Positions 55,483 through 64,000 of a stretch of 64,000 nucleotides of DNA are shown one piece after another. A program made the translations under genes and the position numbers. Origin of the DNA: Streptomyces sp. LUP47B (GTDB lineage: Bacteria > Actinomycetota > Actinomycetes > Streptomycetales > Streptomycetaceae); assembly GCF_001746295.1 (NCBI RefSeq), contig NZ_MJAH01000004.1:215995-279994 (forward strand). Reading direction: 5' to 3'. Position 1 is the stretch's first letter; every line of letters starts with the position of its first letter. The notes beneath the pieces were generated by a model, which did not search any database, was not told the DNA's origin, and was given only the letters and a program-made list of their open reading frames with translations.

Positions 55483-56370
55483 CTACTTCTTCGCTTCGAC
55501 GGCGTGGCCGCCGAACTGGTTGCGCAGCGCCGCGATCATCTTCATCTGCGGGGAGTCGTCCTGGCGGGACGCGAACCGTGCGAAGAGCGAGGCGGTGATC
55601 GTCGGCAGCGGCACCGCGTTGTCCACGGCCGCCTCCACGGTCCAGCGGCCCTCGCCGGAGTCCTGCGCGTACCCCTTGAGCTTGTCCAGGTGCTCGTCCT
55701 CGTCGAGGGCGTTGACCGCGAGATCGAGCAGCCAGGAGCGGATGACGGTCCCGTCCTGCCAGGAGCGGAACACCTCCCGGACGCTGTCCACCGACTCGAC
55801 CTTCTCCAGCAGCTCCCAGCCCTCGGCGTACGCCTGCATCATGGCGTACTCGATGCCGTTGTGGACCATCTTGGAGAAGTGCCCGGCGCCTACCTTGCCC
55901 GCGTGGACATAGCCGTACGGCCCCTCGGGCTTGAGCGCGTGGAAGATCGGCTGGAGCCGGTCCACGTGGTCCTTGTCGCCGCCGACCATCAGGGCGTAGC
56001 CGTTCTGGAGGCCCCACACACCGCCGGAGACACCGGCGTCGACGAAGCCGATGCCCTTGGCGCCCAGTTCCTCGGCGTGCTTCTCGTCGTCGCTCCAGCG
56101 GGAGTTGCCGCCGTCGACCACGATGTCACCGGGGGAGAGGAGCTCGCCGAGCTCGTCCACGACGGACTGGGTGGCGGCGCCGGCCGGGACCATCACCCAC
56201 ACCGTGCGTGGCGCTTCGAGCTTCTCGACCAGCTCGGACAGGCTCGCCACGTCGGAGACGTCGGGGTTGCGGTCGTAGCCGATGACGGTGTGGCCGGCGC
56301 GGCGGATGCGCTCGCGCATGTTGCCGCCCATCTTGCCGAGGCCGATGAGGCCGAGCTGCATCGCTGTCAT
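55483..56370 (-). CDS. gnd: 6-phosphogluconate dehydrogenase, decarboxylating (short GndA type)
   Basis: 295 residues, the short bacterial type. NAD(P) motif GLIGLGKMGGNM at the start, the substrate region DGGNSRWSDDE, GVSGGVWG, and the catalytic lysine in GHFSKMVHNGIEY. Short forms often use NAD+. AAGGAAG precedes ATG 56370; ATG 56361 is an alternative. Follows pgi with a 1-bp gap. Confidence 0.92.
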   Translation of the reverse strand: MTAMQLGLIGLGKMGGNMRERIRRAGHTVIGYDRNPDVSDVASLSELVEKLEAPRTVWVMVPAGAATQSVVDELGELLSPGDIVVDGGNSRWSDDEKHAEELGAKGIGFVDAGVSGGVWGLQNGYALMVGGDKDHVDRLQPIFHALKPEGPYGYVHAGKVGAGHFSKMVHNGIEYAMMQAYAEGWELLEKVESVDSVREVFRSWQDGTVIRSWLLDLAVNALDEDEHLDKLKGYAQDSGEGRWTVEAAVDNAVPLPTITASLFARFASRQDDSPQMKMIAALRNQFGGHAVEAKK

Positions 56371-56371
56371 G

Positions 56372-58248
56372 TCAGAGCACTTCCTTCAGTTCACGGTAGG
56401 CGGCCACGAGGGCGGTGGTGGAGGGGTCGAGGCCGGGGACGTCGGCGCCCTCGGTCAGGGCGGGTTCGACGCGCTTGGCGAGGACCTTGCCGAGCTCGAC
56501 GCCCCACTGGTCGAAGGAGTCGATGTTCCAGATCGCGCCCTGGACGAACACCTTGTGCTCGTAGAGGGCGACCAGCTGGCCCAGGACCGAGGGGGTGAGC
56601 TCCTTGGCCAGCATGGTGGTCGTGGGGTGGTTGCCCTGGAAGGTGCGGTGCGCCACCTGCTCCTCGGCCACGCCCTCCGCGCGGACCTCCTCGGCGGTCT
56701 TGCCGAAGGCGAGCGCCTGCCCCTGCGCGAACAGGTTGGCCATCAACAGGTCGTGCTGCGCCTTGAGTTCGTCGCTCAGCTCGTCGATCGGCCGGGCGAA
56801 GCCGATCAGGTCGGCCGGGATGAGCTTGGTGCCCTGGTGGATGAGCTGGTAGTAGGCGTGCTGCCCGTTGGTGCCGGGCGTGCCCCACACGACCGGGCCG
56901 GTCTGCCACTCCACGGGGTTGCCGTCACGGTCCACCGACTTGCCGTTGGACTCCATGTCCAGCTGCTGGAGATAGGCGGTGAACTTCGACAGGTAGTGGG
57001 AGTACGGCAGTACCGCGTGCGACTGGGCGTCGTGGAAGTTGCCGTACCAGATGCCCAACAGGCCGAGGATCAGGGGGGCGTTGGCCTCGGCGGGCGCGTT
57101 CTGGAAGTGCTCGTCGACGATCCGGAAGCCGTCGAGCATCTCGCGGAAGTGGTCCGGGCCGATGGCGATCATCAGCGACAGGCCGATCGCCGAGTCGAAG
57201 GAGTAGCGGCCGCCGACCCAGTCCCAGAACTCGAACATGTTGTCCGGGTCGATGCCGAAGTCCGTGACCTTCTCGGCGTTCGTCGACAGGGCGACGAAGT
57301 GCTTGGCGACGGCCTTGTCGTCGTGGAGTCCGGCCGGGCCTTCGAGCAGCCAGGTGCGGGCCGAGGTGGCGTTGGTGATCGTCTCGATCGTGGCATCAGC
57401 GACAGGCCGATCGCCGAGTCGAAGGAGTAGCGGCCGCCGACCCAGTCCCAGAACTCGAACATGTTGTCCGGGTCGATGCCGAAGTCCGTGACCTTCTCGG
57501 CGTTCGTCGACAGGGCGACGAAGTGCTTGGCGACGGCCTTGTCGTCGTGGAGTCCGGCCGGGCCTTCGAGCAGCCAGGTGCGGGCCGAGGTGGCGTTGGT
57601 GATCGTCTCGATCGTGGTGAAGGTCTTGGACGCGACGATGAAGAGGGTCTCCGCCGGGTCCAGGTCCCGCACCGCCTCGTGCAGGTCGGCGCCGTCCACG
57701 TTGGACACGAAACGGAAGGTCAACTCCCGTGCCGTGTAAGCCCGCAGGGCCTCGTACGCCATCGCGGGACCGAGGTCGGAGCCGCCGATGCCGATGTTGA
57801 CGACGTTCTTGATGCGCCTGCCGGTGTGACCGGTCCACTCGCCGGAGCGGACCCGGTTCGCGAAGTCGCTCATCCTGTCGAGCACGGCGTGCACGCGGGG
57901 GACGATGTTCTCCCCGTCCACCTCGACCACCGCGTTGGCGGGGGCGCGCAGCGCGGTGTGCAGCACGGCCCGGTTCTCGGTGACGTTGATCCGCTCGCCG
58001 CGGAACATGGCGTCCCGCAGCCCGAACACGTCGGTGGCGGTGGCCAGTTCCTGGAGCAGGGCCAGGGTCTCGTCGGTGATCAGGTGCTTGGAGTAGTCGA
58101 TGCGCAGATCGCCGACGCGCACGACGTACCGCTCCGCGCGCCCGGGGTCCGTCGCGAACAGCTCACGCAGACGGGGGGTGCCCTCGGCGCGGTGGTCCGC
58201 CAGCGCGGTCCACTCGGGGCGGTGCGTCAGCTTGGGGGAGTCAGACAT
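56372..58248 (-). pseudogene. pgi: Glucose-6-phosphate isomerase, frame broken by 224-bp tandem duplication
   Basis: Reading from ATG 58248, the protein follows Pgi ([12 protein letters not shown]-type core [19 protein letters not shown], then [13 protein letters not shown]) but an exact 224-bp duplication (57170-57393 = 57394-57617) shifts the frame, so it ends early at 57172 after a garbled tail; the true C-terminal half (to ELKEVL) is only readable in another frame from 57838. Removing one copy gives 1653 bp and 550 residues, the normal length. Overlaps opcA by 8 bp. Either a real knockout or an assembly error; the genome may hold a second pgi. Confidence 0.85.
57170..57617. repeat. Exact 224-bp tandem direct duplication inside pgi
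   Basis: 57170-57393 and 57394-57617 are identical base for base as far as I can compare. The bases flanking the unit differ (T and G on the left, C and T on the right), so the borders are sharp and show no microhomology. 224 is not a multiple of three, so the reading frame is broken. Confidence 0.9.
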
Positions 58249-59176
58249 GAGAGGGGGTCTCCTTGGTGGCCTCGCCCCGCAGAGCGACGGCGTACATCTC
58301 GTCCGCGTCGAGGCGCCGCAGCTCCTCGGCGATGAGTTCGGAGGTGGTGCGGACCTTCAGTGCGAGGGTCCGGGAGGGCTGGCCCGGCAGGGACAGCGTG
58401 GCCAGCGGGCCCTCGGGGCGGTCGATGACGACCTCGCCGTTCGCGGTGCCCAGGCGGACGGCCGTGACGACCGGACCGGCGGTGACCACGCGGTCGATCT
58501 TCACCTTCAGCCGCGCCTCCAGCCAGCGCGCGAGCAGCTCGGCGGCCGGGTTGTCGGCCTCGGCCTCCACGGCCCCGGAGATGATCTCCGCACGGGCCTG
58601 GTCCAGGGCCGCCGCGAGCATGGACCGCCAGGGGGTCAGCCGGGTCCAGGCGAGGTCGGTGTCGCCGGGCGCGTAGGAGCGGACCCGGGTCGCGAGCACG
58701 TCGAGGGGGTTCTCGACGGCGTACAGGTCGGTGATCCGGCGCTGGGCCAGCGCGCCCAGCGGGTCCTTCGCGGGGTTCTCCGGCGCTTCCACCGGCCACC
58801 ACACGACGACCGGGGCGTCCGGCAGCAGCAGCGGCAGCACGACGGAGTCGGCGTGTTCGGAGACCTCGCCGTAGGTCCGCAGGACGACCGTCTCGCCGGT
58901 GCCGGCGTCGGCGCCCACCCGGACCTCGGCGTCGAGGTGCGAGTTGGTGCGGTCGCGCGGGGTGCGGGCGTGCCGCTTGATGACGACCAGGGTGCGCGAG
59001 GGGTGCTCGTGCGAGGCCTCCTCGGCCGCCTTGATCGCGTCGTAGGCGTTCTCCTCGTCCGTGACGATCACCATCGTCAGGACCATGCCCACGGCCGGTG
59101 TGCCGATGGCGCGGCGACCCTGCACCAGCGCCTTGTTGATCTTGCTTGCCGTGGTGTCGGTCAGGTCGATCTTCAT
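58241..59176 (-). CDS. opcA: Glucose-6-phosphate dehydrogenase assembly protein OpcA
   Basis: 311 residues. The N-terminus [18 protein letters not shown] and the [16 protein letters not shown] and [16 protein letters not shown] regions are characteristic of OpcA, which activates and binds G6PDH (Zwf) in actinobacteria and cyanobacteria. Its start overlaps the zwf stop region as TCAT and its stop lies inside the pgi start, so all are coupled. Confidence 0.93.
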   Translation of the reverse strand: MKIDLTDTTASKINKALVQGRRAIGTPAVGMVLTMVIVTDEENAYDAIKAAEEASHEHPSRTLVVIKRHARTPRDRTNSHLDAEVRVGADAGTGETVVLRTYGEVSEHADSVVLPLLLPDAPVVVWWPVEAPENPAKDPLGALAQRRITDLYAVENPLDVLATRVRSYAPGDTDLAWTRLTPWRSMLAAALDQARAEIISGAVEAEADNPAAELLARWLEARLKVKIDRVVTAGPVVTAVRLGTANGEVVIDRPEGPLATLSLPGQPSRTLALKVRTTSELIAEELRRLDADEMYAVALRGEATKETPSHV

Positions 59177-60708
59177 GGCCTGCGCCAGCTCCGTCCGTCT
59201 CGTGCGAGCATCTCGTCGGCTTCCTCGGGTCCCCAGGTACCCGACGCGTACTGCGCCGGACGGCCGTGGTTCGCCCAGTGCTCCTCGATCGGGTCGAGGA
59301 TCTTCCAGGACTCTTCCACTTCCTGGTGGCGGGGGAACAGGTTCGCGTCCCCGAGAAGAACATCCAGGATGAGCCGCTCGTAGGCCTCCGGGCTGGACTC
59401 GGTGAACGACTCGCCGTAGGCGAAGTCCATCGTCACGTCCCGGATCTCCATCGAGGTGCCCGGCACCTTCGACCCGAACCGGACGGTCATGCCCTCGTCC
59501 GGCTGCACCCGGACGACGATCGCGTTGGAGCCGAGCTCCTCGGTGGCCTGCGAGTCGAAGGGCGAGTGCGGGGCCGTCTGGAAGACGACCGCGATCTCGG
59601 TGACCCGGCGGCCGAGCCGCTTGCCGGTGCGCAGGTAGAAGGGGACGCCCGCCCAGCGGCGGTTGTCGACGTTCAGCCTGATGGCCGCATACGTGTCCGT
59701 GGTGGAGGCGGGGTCGATGCCCTCCTCCTCCAGATACCCGACCACCTTCTCGCCGCCCTGCCAGGCACCCGCGTACTGCCCGCGCACGGCGTGCGCCCCG
59801 ATGTCCTCCGGCAGCTTCACGGCCCTGAGGACCTTCAGCTTCTCGGTGAGCAGCGACTCGGCGTCGAAGGCGGCCGGCTCCTCCATGGCGGTCAGCGCCA
59901 TGAGCTGCAGCAGGTGGTTCTGGATGACGTCACGGGCGGCGCCGATGCCGTCGTAGTAGCCGGCCCGGCCGCCGATGCCGATGTCCTCGGCCATCGTGAT
60001 CTGGACGTGGTCGACGTACGACCGGTTCCAGATGGGCTCGTACATCTGGTTGGCGAAGCGGAGCGCCAGGATGTTCTGGACGGTCTCCTTGCCGAGGTAG
60101 TGGTCGATGCGGAAGACCTGGTCCGGTTCGAACACGTCGTGCACGAGGGCGTTGAGCTCGCGGGCGCTCTTCAGGTCGCGGCCGAACGGCTTCTCGATGA
60201 CCGCGCGCCGCCAGGAACCCTCCGGAGCGTCCGCCAGCCCGTGCTTCTTGAGCTGCTGGACGACCTTCGGGAAGAACTTCGGCGGTACGGAGAGGTAGAA
60301 GGCGTAGTTGCCGCTGGTGCCGCGGACCTTGTCCAGCTCGTCGACGGTCTGGCGCAACTGCTCGAACGCCGTGTCGTCGTCGAAGTCGCCCGGGATGAAC
60401 CGCATCCCCTCGGCGAGCTGCTGCCAGACCTCCTCACGGAACTCGGTCCGTGCGTGCTCGCGCACGGAGTCGTGCACGATCTGCGCGAAGTCCTCGTCCT
60501 CCCAGTCCCGGCGGGCGAACCCGACGAGCGAGAAGCCCGGCGGCAGCATGCCACGGTTGGCGAGGTCGTAGACGGCCGGCATCAGCTTCTTGCGGGACAG
60601 GTCGCCGGTGACCCCGAAGATGACGAGTCCGGACGGTCCGGCGATCCGGGGGAGGCGCCGGTCGCGCTCGTCGCGCAGCGGGTTCTCCCAGTCGGCGGTG
60701 ACGGTCAT
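59173..60708 (-). CDS. zwf: Glucose-6-phosphate 1-dehydrogenase
   Basis: 511 residues. NADP-binding start [19 protein letters not shown] (about 27) and the catalytic signature [13 protein letters not shown] (about 195-207), plus the late [12 protein letters not shown]. Oxidises glucose-6-phosphate to 6-phosphogluconolactone. Overlaps opcA and tal; no pgl (lactonase) gene is in the operon, so that step comes from another locus. Confidence 0.96.
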   Translation of the reverse strand: MTVTADWENPLRDERDRRLPRIAGPSGLVIFGVTGDLSRKKLMPAVYDLANRGMLPPGFSLVGFARRDWEDEDFAQIVHDSVREHARTEFREEVWQQLAEGMRFIPGDFDDDTAFEQLRQTVDELDKVRGTSGNYAFYLSVPPKFFPKVVQQLKKHGLADAPEGSWRRAVIEKPFGRDLKSARELNALVHDVFEPDQVFRIDHYLGKETVQNILALRFANQMYEPIWNRSYVDHVQITMAEDIGIGGRAGYYDGIGAARDVIQNHLLQLMALTAMEEPAAFDAESLLTEKLKVLRAVKLPEDIGAHAVRGQYAGAWQGGEKVVGYLEEEGIDPASTTDTYAAIRLNVDNRRWAGVPFYLRTGKRLGRRVTEIAVVFQTAPHSPFDSQATEELGSNAIVVRVQPDEGMTVRFGSKVPGTSMEIRDVTMDFAYGESFTESSPEAYERLILDVLLGDANLFPRHQEVEESWKILDPIEEHWANHGRPAQYASGTWGPEEADEMLARDGRSWRRP

Positions 60709-61850
60709 TCCGCGTCAACTCCCTTGCTGTTCAGCGACTTCGTGACGGCGTCCAGCAGGTCCTGCCAGGCCACCTCGAACTTGGCGACGCCCTCGTCCTC
60801 CAGCTGCTGCACGACCTCGTCGTACGAGATCCCCAGCGCCTCCACGGCGGCCAGGTCGGCGCGGGCCTGCGCGTAGCCGCCGGTCACCGTGTCGCCGGTG
60901 ATCCGCCCGTGGTCGGCGGTGGCGTCGAGCGTGGCCTCCGGCATGGTGTTGACCGTGCCGGGCGCGACCAGGTCGTCGACGTAGAGGGTGTCCTTGTACG
61001 CCGGGTCCTTCACGCCGGTCGAGGCCCACAGCGGGCGCTGCTTGTTGGCGCGGGCGCCGCCCAGGGAGTTCCAGCGCTCCCCGGTGAAGACATCCTCGTA
61101 CGCCTCGTAGGCGAGCCGCGCGTTGGCGAGGGCCGCCCTGCCCTTGAGAGCCAGGGCCCGGTCCGTGCCGAGGACGGTGAGCCGCTTGTCGATCTCGGAG
61201 TCGACGCGGGAGACGAAGAAGGAGGCGACGGAGTGGATCGTGGAGAGATCGAGGCCCTTCTTGGCGGCCTTCTCCAGACCGGCCAGGTAGGCGTCCATGA
61301 CCTCGCGGTAGCGCTCCAGCGAGAAGATCAGCGTGACGTTGACGCTGATCCCGAGGCCGATGACCTCGGTGATCGCCGGGAGGCCCGCCGTGGTCGCCGG
61401 GATCTTGATCATGACGTTCGGGCGGTCGACCAGCCAGGCGAGCTGCTTGGCCTCGGCGATCGTCGCCGCCGTGTTGTGGGCGAGGCGCGGGTCGACCTCG
61501 ATGGAGACCCGGCCGTCCCGGCCGCCGGTCGCGTCGTACACCGGGCGCAGCACGTCGGCGGCGGCGCGGACATCGGCCGTGGTCATCATCCGTACGGCCT
61601 CGTCGACCGTGACGCCCCGGGTGGCGAGGTCGGTCAGCTGCTCCTCGTAGCCCTCTCCCGAGCCGATGGCGGCCTGGAAGATCGACGGGTTGGTGGTGAC
61701 GCCGACGACGTGCTTCGTGGCGACGAGTCCGGCGAGGTTCCCCGACTCGATCCGCTTGCGCGACAGGTCGTCCAGCCAGATGGCAACGCCCTCGTCGGAG
61801 AGGCGCTTGAGTGCTCCCGCGGTCGCGGTCGCTTCGGTCACAGTGATCAT
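60705..61850 (-). CDS. tal: Transaldolase
   Basis: 381 residues from ATG 61850 (GAAAG upstream). The Schiff-base lysine lies in [12 protein letters not shown] (about 145) and the family's [10 protein letters not shown] near 52 and [15 protein letters not shown] are present; the long form of TalB/TAL-PGI-like actinobacterial type. Next to zwf in the coupled operon. Confidence 0.95.
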   Translation of the reverse strand: MITVTEATATAGALKRLSDEGVAIWLDDLSRKRIESGNLAGLVATKHVVGVTTNPSIFQAAIGSGEGYEEQLTDLATRGVTVDEAVRMMTTADVRAAADVLRPVYDATGGRDGRVSIEVDPRLAHNTAATIAEAKQLAWLVDRPNVMIKIPATTAGLPAITEVIGLGISVNVTLIFSLERYREVMDAYLAGLEKAAKKGLDLSTIHSVASFFVSRVDSEIDKRLTVLGTDRALALKGRAALANARLAYEAYEDVFTGERWNSLGGARANKQRPLWASTGVKDPAYKDTLYVDDLVAPGTVNTMPEATLDATADHGRITGDTVTGGYAQARADLAAVEALGISYDEVVQQLEDEGVAKFEVAWQDLLDAVTKSLNSKGVDAE

Positions 61851-61869
61851 CTTCTTTCTGGCGGTCGGA

Positions 61870-63945
61870 TCAACCACGCGCGGCGGCCACGGATTCCCGG
61901 GCTGCTGCGGCGACGTTCTCGGCGGTGAAGCCGAACTCGGCGAACAGGGTCTTCGCGTCGGCGGAGGCACCGAAGTGTTCGAGGGAGACGATGCGTCCCG
62001 CGTCACCTACGAAGCGGTACCACGTCAGGCCGATACCGGCCTCGATCGCGACACGGGCTCGCACGGACGGCGGAAGGACGCTCTCCCGGTACTCCCGCGG
62101 CTGCTGCTCGAACCACTCCACGGACGGCATCGACACCACTCGGGTGCCGACCCCCTCCGCCTCCAGCTGCTCCCGCGCGGCGACGGCGAGCTGGACCTCG
62201 GAGCCGGTGGCGACGAGGACGACGTCCGGGGTCTCCTTGGACGATTCGAACAGGACGTACCCGCCCTTGGCCGCGTCCGGGTTCGGCGCGTACGTCGGCA
62301 CACCCTGCCGGGTCAGCGCGAGTCCGTGCGGGGCCGGGTCGCTGGCGTGCCGGCGGAGGATCTCGGCCCAGGCGGTCGCGGTCTCGTTGGCGTCGGCCGG
62401 GCGGACGATGTTCAGGCCCGGGATGGCGCGCAGCGACGCGAGGTGCTCGACCGGCTGGTGGGTGGGGCCGTCCTCGCCCAGGCCGATGGAGTCGTGCGTC
62501 CAGACGTAGGTGACGGGCAGCTGCATCAGCGCGGACAGCCGTACGGCGTTGCGCATGTAGTCGGAGAACACCAGGAAGGTGCCGCCGTAGATCCGCGTGT
62601 TGCCGTGCAGCGCGATGCCGTTCATCTCCGCGGCCATCGAGTGCTCGCGGATGCCGAAGTGGACGGTACGGCCGTAGGGGTCGGCCTCCGGCAGCGGGTT
62701 GCCCTTCGGCAGGAAGGAGCTCGACTTGTCGATGGTCGTGTTGTTCGAGCCGGCGAGGTCGGCGGAACCGCCCCACAGCTCGGGGAGCACCGCGCCGAGG
62801 GCCTGGAGCACCTTGCCCGAGGCGGCGCGGGTGGCGACGGACTTGCCCTCCTCGAAGACCGGGATCGCGGACTCCCAGCCCTCGGGGAGCTGGCCGGCGA
62901 CGATCCGGTCGAAGAGCCGGGCCCGCTCGGGCTGCTCACCGCGCCACCCGGAGATCTGCTTGTCCCAGGCGGCGTGCGCCTCGGCGCCCCGGTCCAGCGC
63001 CTGGCGGGTGTGGGCGAGCACTTCGTCGTCGACCTGGAAGCTCCGCTCGGGGTCGAAGCCGAGGACCCGCTTGGTGGCGGCGACCTCGTCGGCACCGAGC
63101 GCGGAACCGTGGGCGGCCTCGGTGTTCTGGGCGTTCGGGGCGGGCCAGGCGATGATGGTGCGCATCGCGATGATCGAGGGCCGCTCGGACTCGGCCTGCG
63201 CCGACCTCAGCGCCGCGTACAGGGCGGCTACGTCGATGTCGCCGTCGGCGCCGGGCTCGATGCGCTGGGTGTGCCAGCCGTAGGCCTCGTACCGCTTCAG
63301 CACGTCCTCGGAGAACGCGGTCGCCGTGTCGCCCTCGATGGAGATGTGGTTGTCGTCGTAGACGAAGACCAGGTTGCCGAGCTTCTGGTGGCCCGCGAGG
63401 GAGGAGGCCTCGGCGGAGATGCCCTCCTCCAGGTCGCCGTCGGAGACGATCGCCCAGATGGTGTGGTCGAAGGGCGACTCGCCCTCGGGGGCCTCCGGGT
63501 CGAAGAGACCGCGCTCGTAGCGGGCGGCCATCGCCATGCCGACGGCGTTGGCGACACCCTGGCCGAGCGGACCGGTGGTGGTCTCGACACCGGCGGTGTG
63601 CCCGTACTCCGGGTGACCGGGCGTCTTGGAGCCGTGGGTCCGGAAGGCCTTCAGGTCGTCGAGCTCCAGCTCGTACCCGGAGAGGTAGAGCTGGGTGTAG
63701 AGCGTCAGCGAGGTGTGACCGGGGGAGAGGACGAAGCGGTCACGTCCGGTCCACTCGGGGTCGGCCGGGTCATGACGCATCACCTTCTGAAAGATCGTGT
63801 ACGCCGCGGGGGCCAGGGCCATCGCGGTGCCCGGGTGTCCGTTCCCGACCTGCTGCACGGCATCCGCCGCCAAGAGGCGGGCGGTGTCGACGGCACGCCG
63901 GTCGAGTTCGGTCCATTCGAAGCGGTCCGGTGTCTGCGTGCTCAT
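61870..63945 (-). CDS. tkt: Transketolase
   Basis: 691 residues from ATG 63945; GAGGAC precedes it and a TTG two codons upstream is less likely. ThDP motif [19 protein letters not shown] (about 165-185), the N-terminal [13 protein letters not shown] and the pyrimidine-binding [13 protein letters not shown] with [18 protein letters not shown]. First gene of the operon; the promoter lies mostly past the window's right edge. Gap to tal is 19 bp. Confidence 0.96.
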   Translation of the reverse strand: MSTQTPDRFEWTELDRRAVDTARLLAADAVQQVGNGHPGTAMALAPAAYTIFQKVMRHDPADPEWTGRDRFVLSPGHTSLTLYTQLYLSGYELELDDLKAFRTHGSKTPGHPEYGHTAGVETTTGPLGQGVANAVGMAMAARYERGLFDPEAPEGESPFDHTIWAIVSDGDLEEGISAEASSLAGHQKLGNLVFVYDDNHISIEGDTATAFSEDVLKRYEAYGWHTQRIEPGADGDIDVAALYAALRSAQAESERPSIIAMRTIIAWPAPNAQNTEAAHGSALGADEVAATKRVLGFDPERSFQVDDEVLAHTRQALDRGAEAHAAWDKQISGWRGEQPERARLFDRIVAGQLPEGWESAIPVFEEGKSVATRAASGKVLQALGAVLPELWGGSADLAGSNNTTIDKSSSFLPKGNPLPEADPYGRTVHFGIREHSMAAEMNGIALHGNTRIYGGTFLVFSDYMRNAVRLSALMQLPVTYVWTHDSIGLGEDGPTHQPVEHLASLRAIPGLNIVRPADANETATAWAEILRRHASDPAPHGLALTRQGVPTYAPNPDAAKGGYVLFESSKETPDVVLVATGSEVQLAVAAREQLEAEGVGTRVVSMPSVEWFEQQPREYRESVLPPSVRARVAIEAGIGLTWYRFVGDAGRIVSLEHFGASADAKTLFAEFGFTAENVAAAARESVAAARG

Positions 63946-64000
63946 CTTCAAGAAGTCCTCGATCGGAGCGAAGTAGCTGGTCTGACGCGTTCAAACTTAA

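Overview
The window is high-GC DNA (about 70 percent G+C) with GTG and TTG starts, ATGA gene overlaps, rare TTA codons and an AfsR-type SARP regulator. This points to a Streptomyces chromosome. The gene order at the right end (transketolase, transaldolase, zwf, opcA, pgi, gnd) and the pterin-like cluster before it resemble the SCO66xx region of S. coelicolor; that comparison is from memory.

Layout. 1-16.8 kb is an oxalate/formate oxidation island: two formyl-CoA transferases (the first cut by the window edge), a beta-carbonic anhydrase, two near-identical GntR repressor-like genes, a short acyl-CoA dehydrogenase-like protein, a four-subunit NAD-dependent formate dehydrogenase (fdsGBAD), a LysR regulator, an oxalyl-CoA-synthetase-like ligase, oxalyl-CoA decarboxylase and a PAS-only protein. 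Together they would take oxalate to oxalyl-CoA, formyl-CoA, formate and CO2 with NADH as the gain. Palindromes built on ATACAG/CTGTAT lie before five transcription units and probably form a GntR regulon. A different GATAG-type operator pair lies before oxc. 16.9-25.3 kb, after a tRNA-Leu(GAG), is accessory: a small helical protein ending in an amyloid-signalling-like motif, a SARP with NB-ARC and TPR, a GT-B-like protein with a partner, and a STAND (NB-ARC-TPR) protein that begins with the same motif. 25.3-36.3 kb holds a serine hydrolase, an EF-G paralogue, a CooC-like ATPase, and an importer-like set (lipoprotein, fused permease, MFS) whose MFS 3' end has been copied into a degenerate tandem array.

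36.3-44.2 kb is the most interesting block. It has a GTP cyclohydrolase II paralogue with Met120 in place of the usual Tyr, a creatininase-family amidohydrolase, a pyruvoyl-tetrahydropterin-synthase fold without its catalytic residues, an MDR dehydrogenase, a glycosyltransferase, a methyltransferase, a flippase-like membrane protein and a CDP-alcohol phosphatidyltransferase. This looks like a pathway from GTP to a modified, possibly membrane-linked, pyrimidine or pterin product that I cannot name. 44.2-47.7 kb follows with a coupled FAD oxidase and two saccharopine-dehydrogenase-like genes. 47.7-54.8 kb holds assorted enzymes and a shikimate/quinate-type module (MHS transporter, TetR, shikimate dehydrogenase).

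54.9-63.9 kb is a minus-strand pentose-phosphate operon, tkt-tal-zwf-opcA-pgi-gnd-phosphatase, almost all genes overlapping or within 20 bp. Within it pgi carries an exact 224-bp tandem duplication that breaks its frame. Functions are assigned by reading motifs and context only; no database search was possible.
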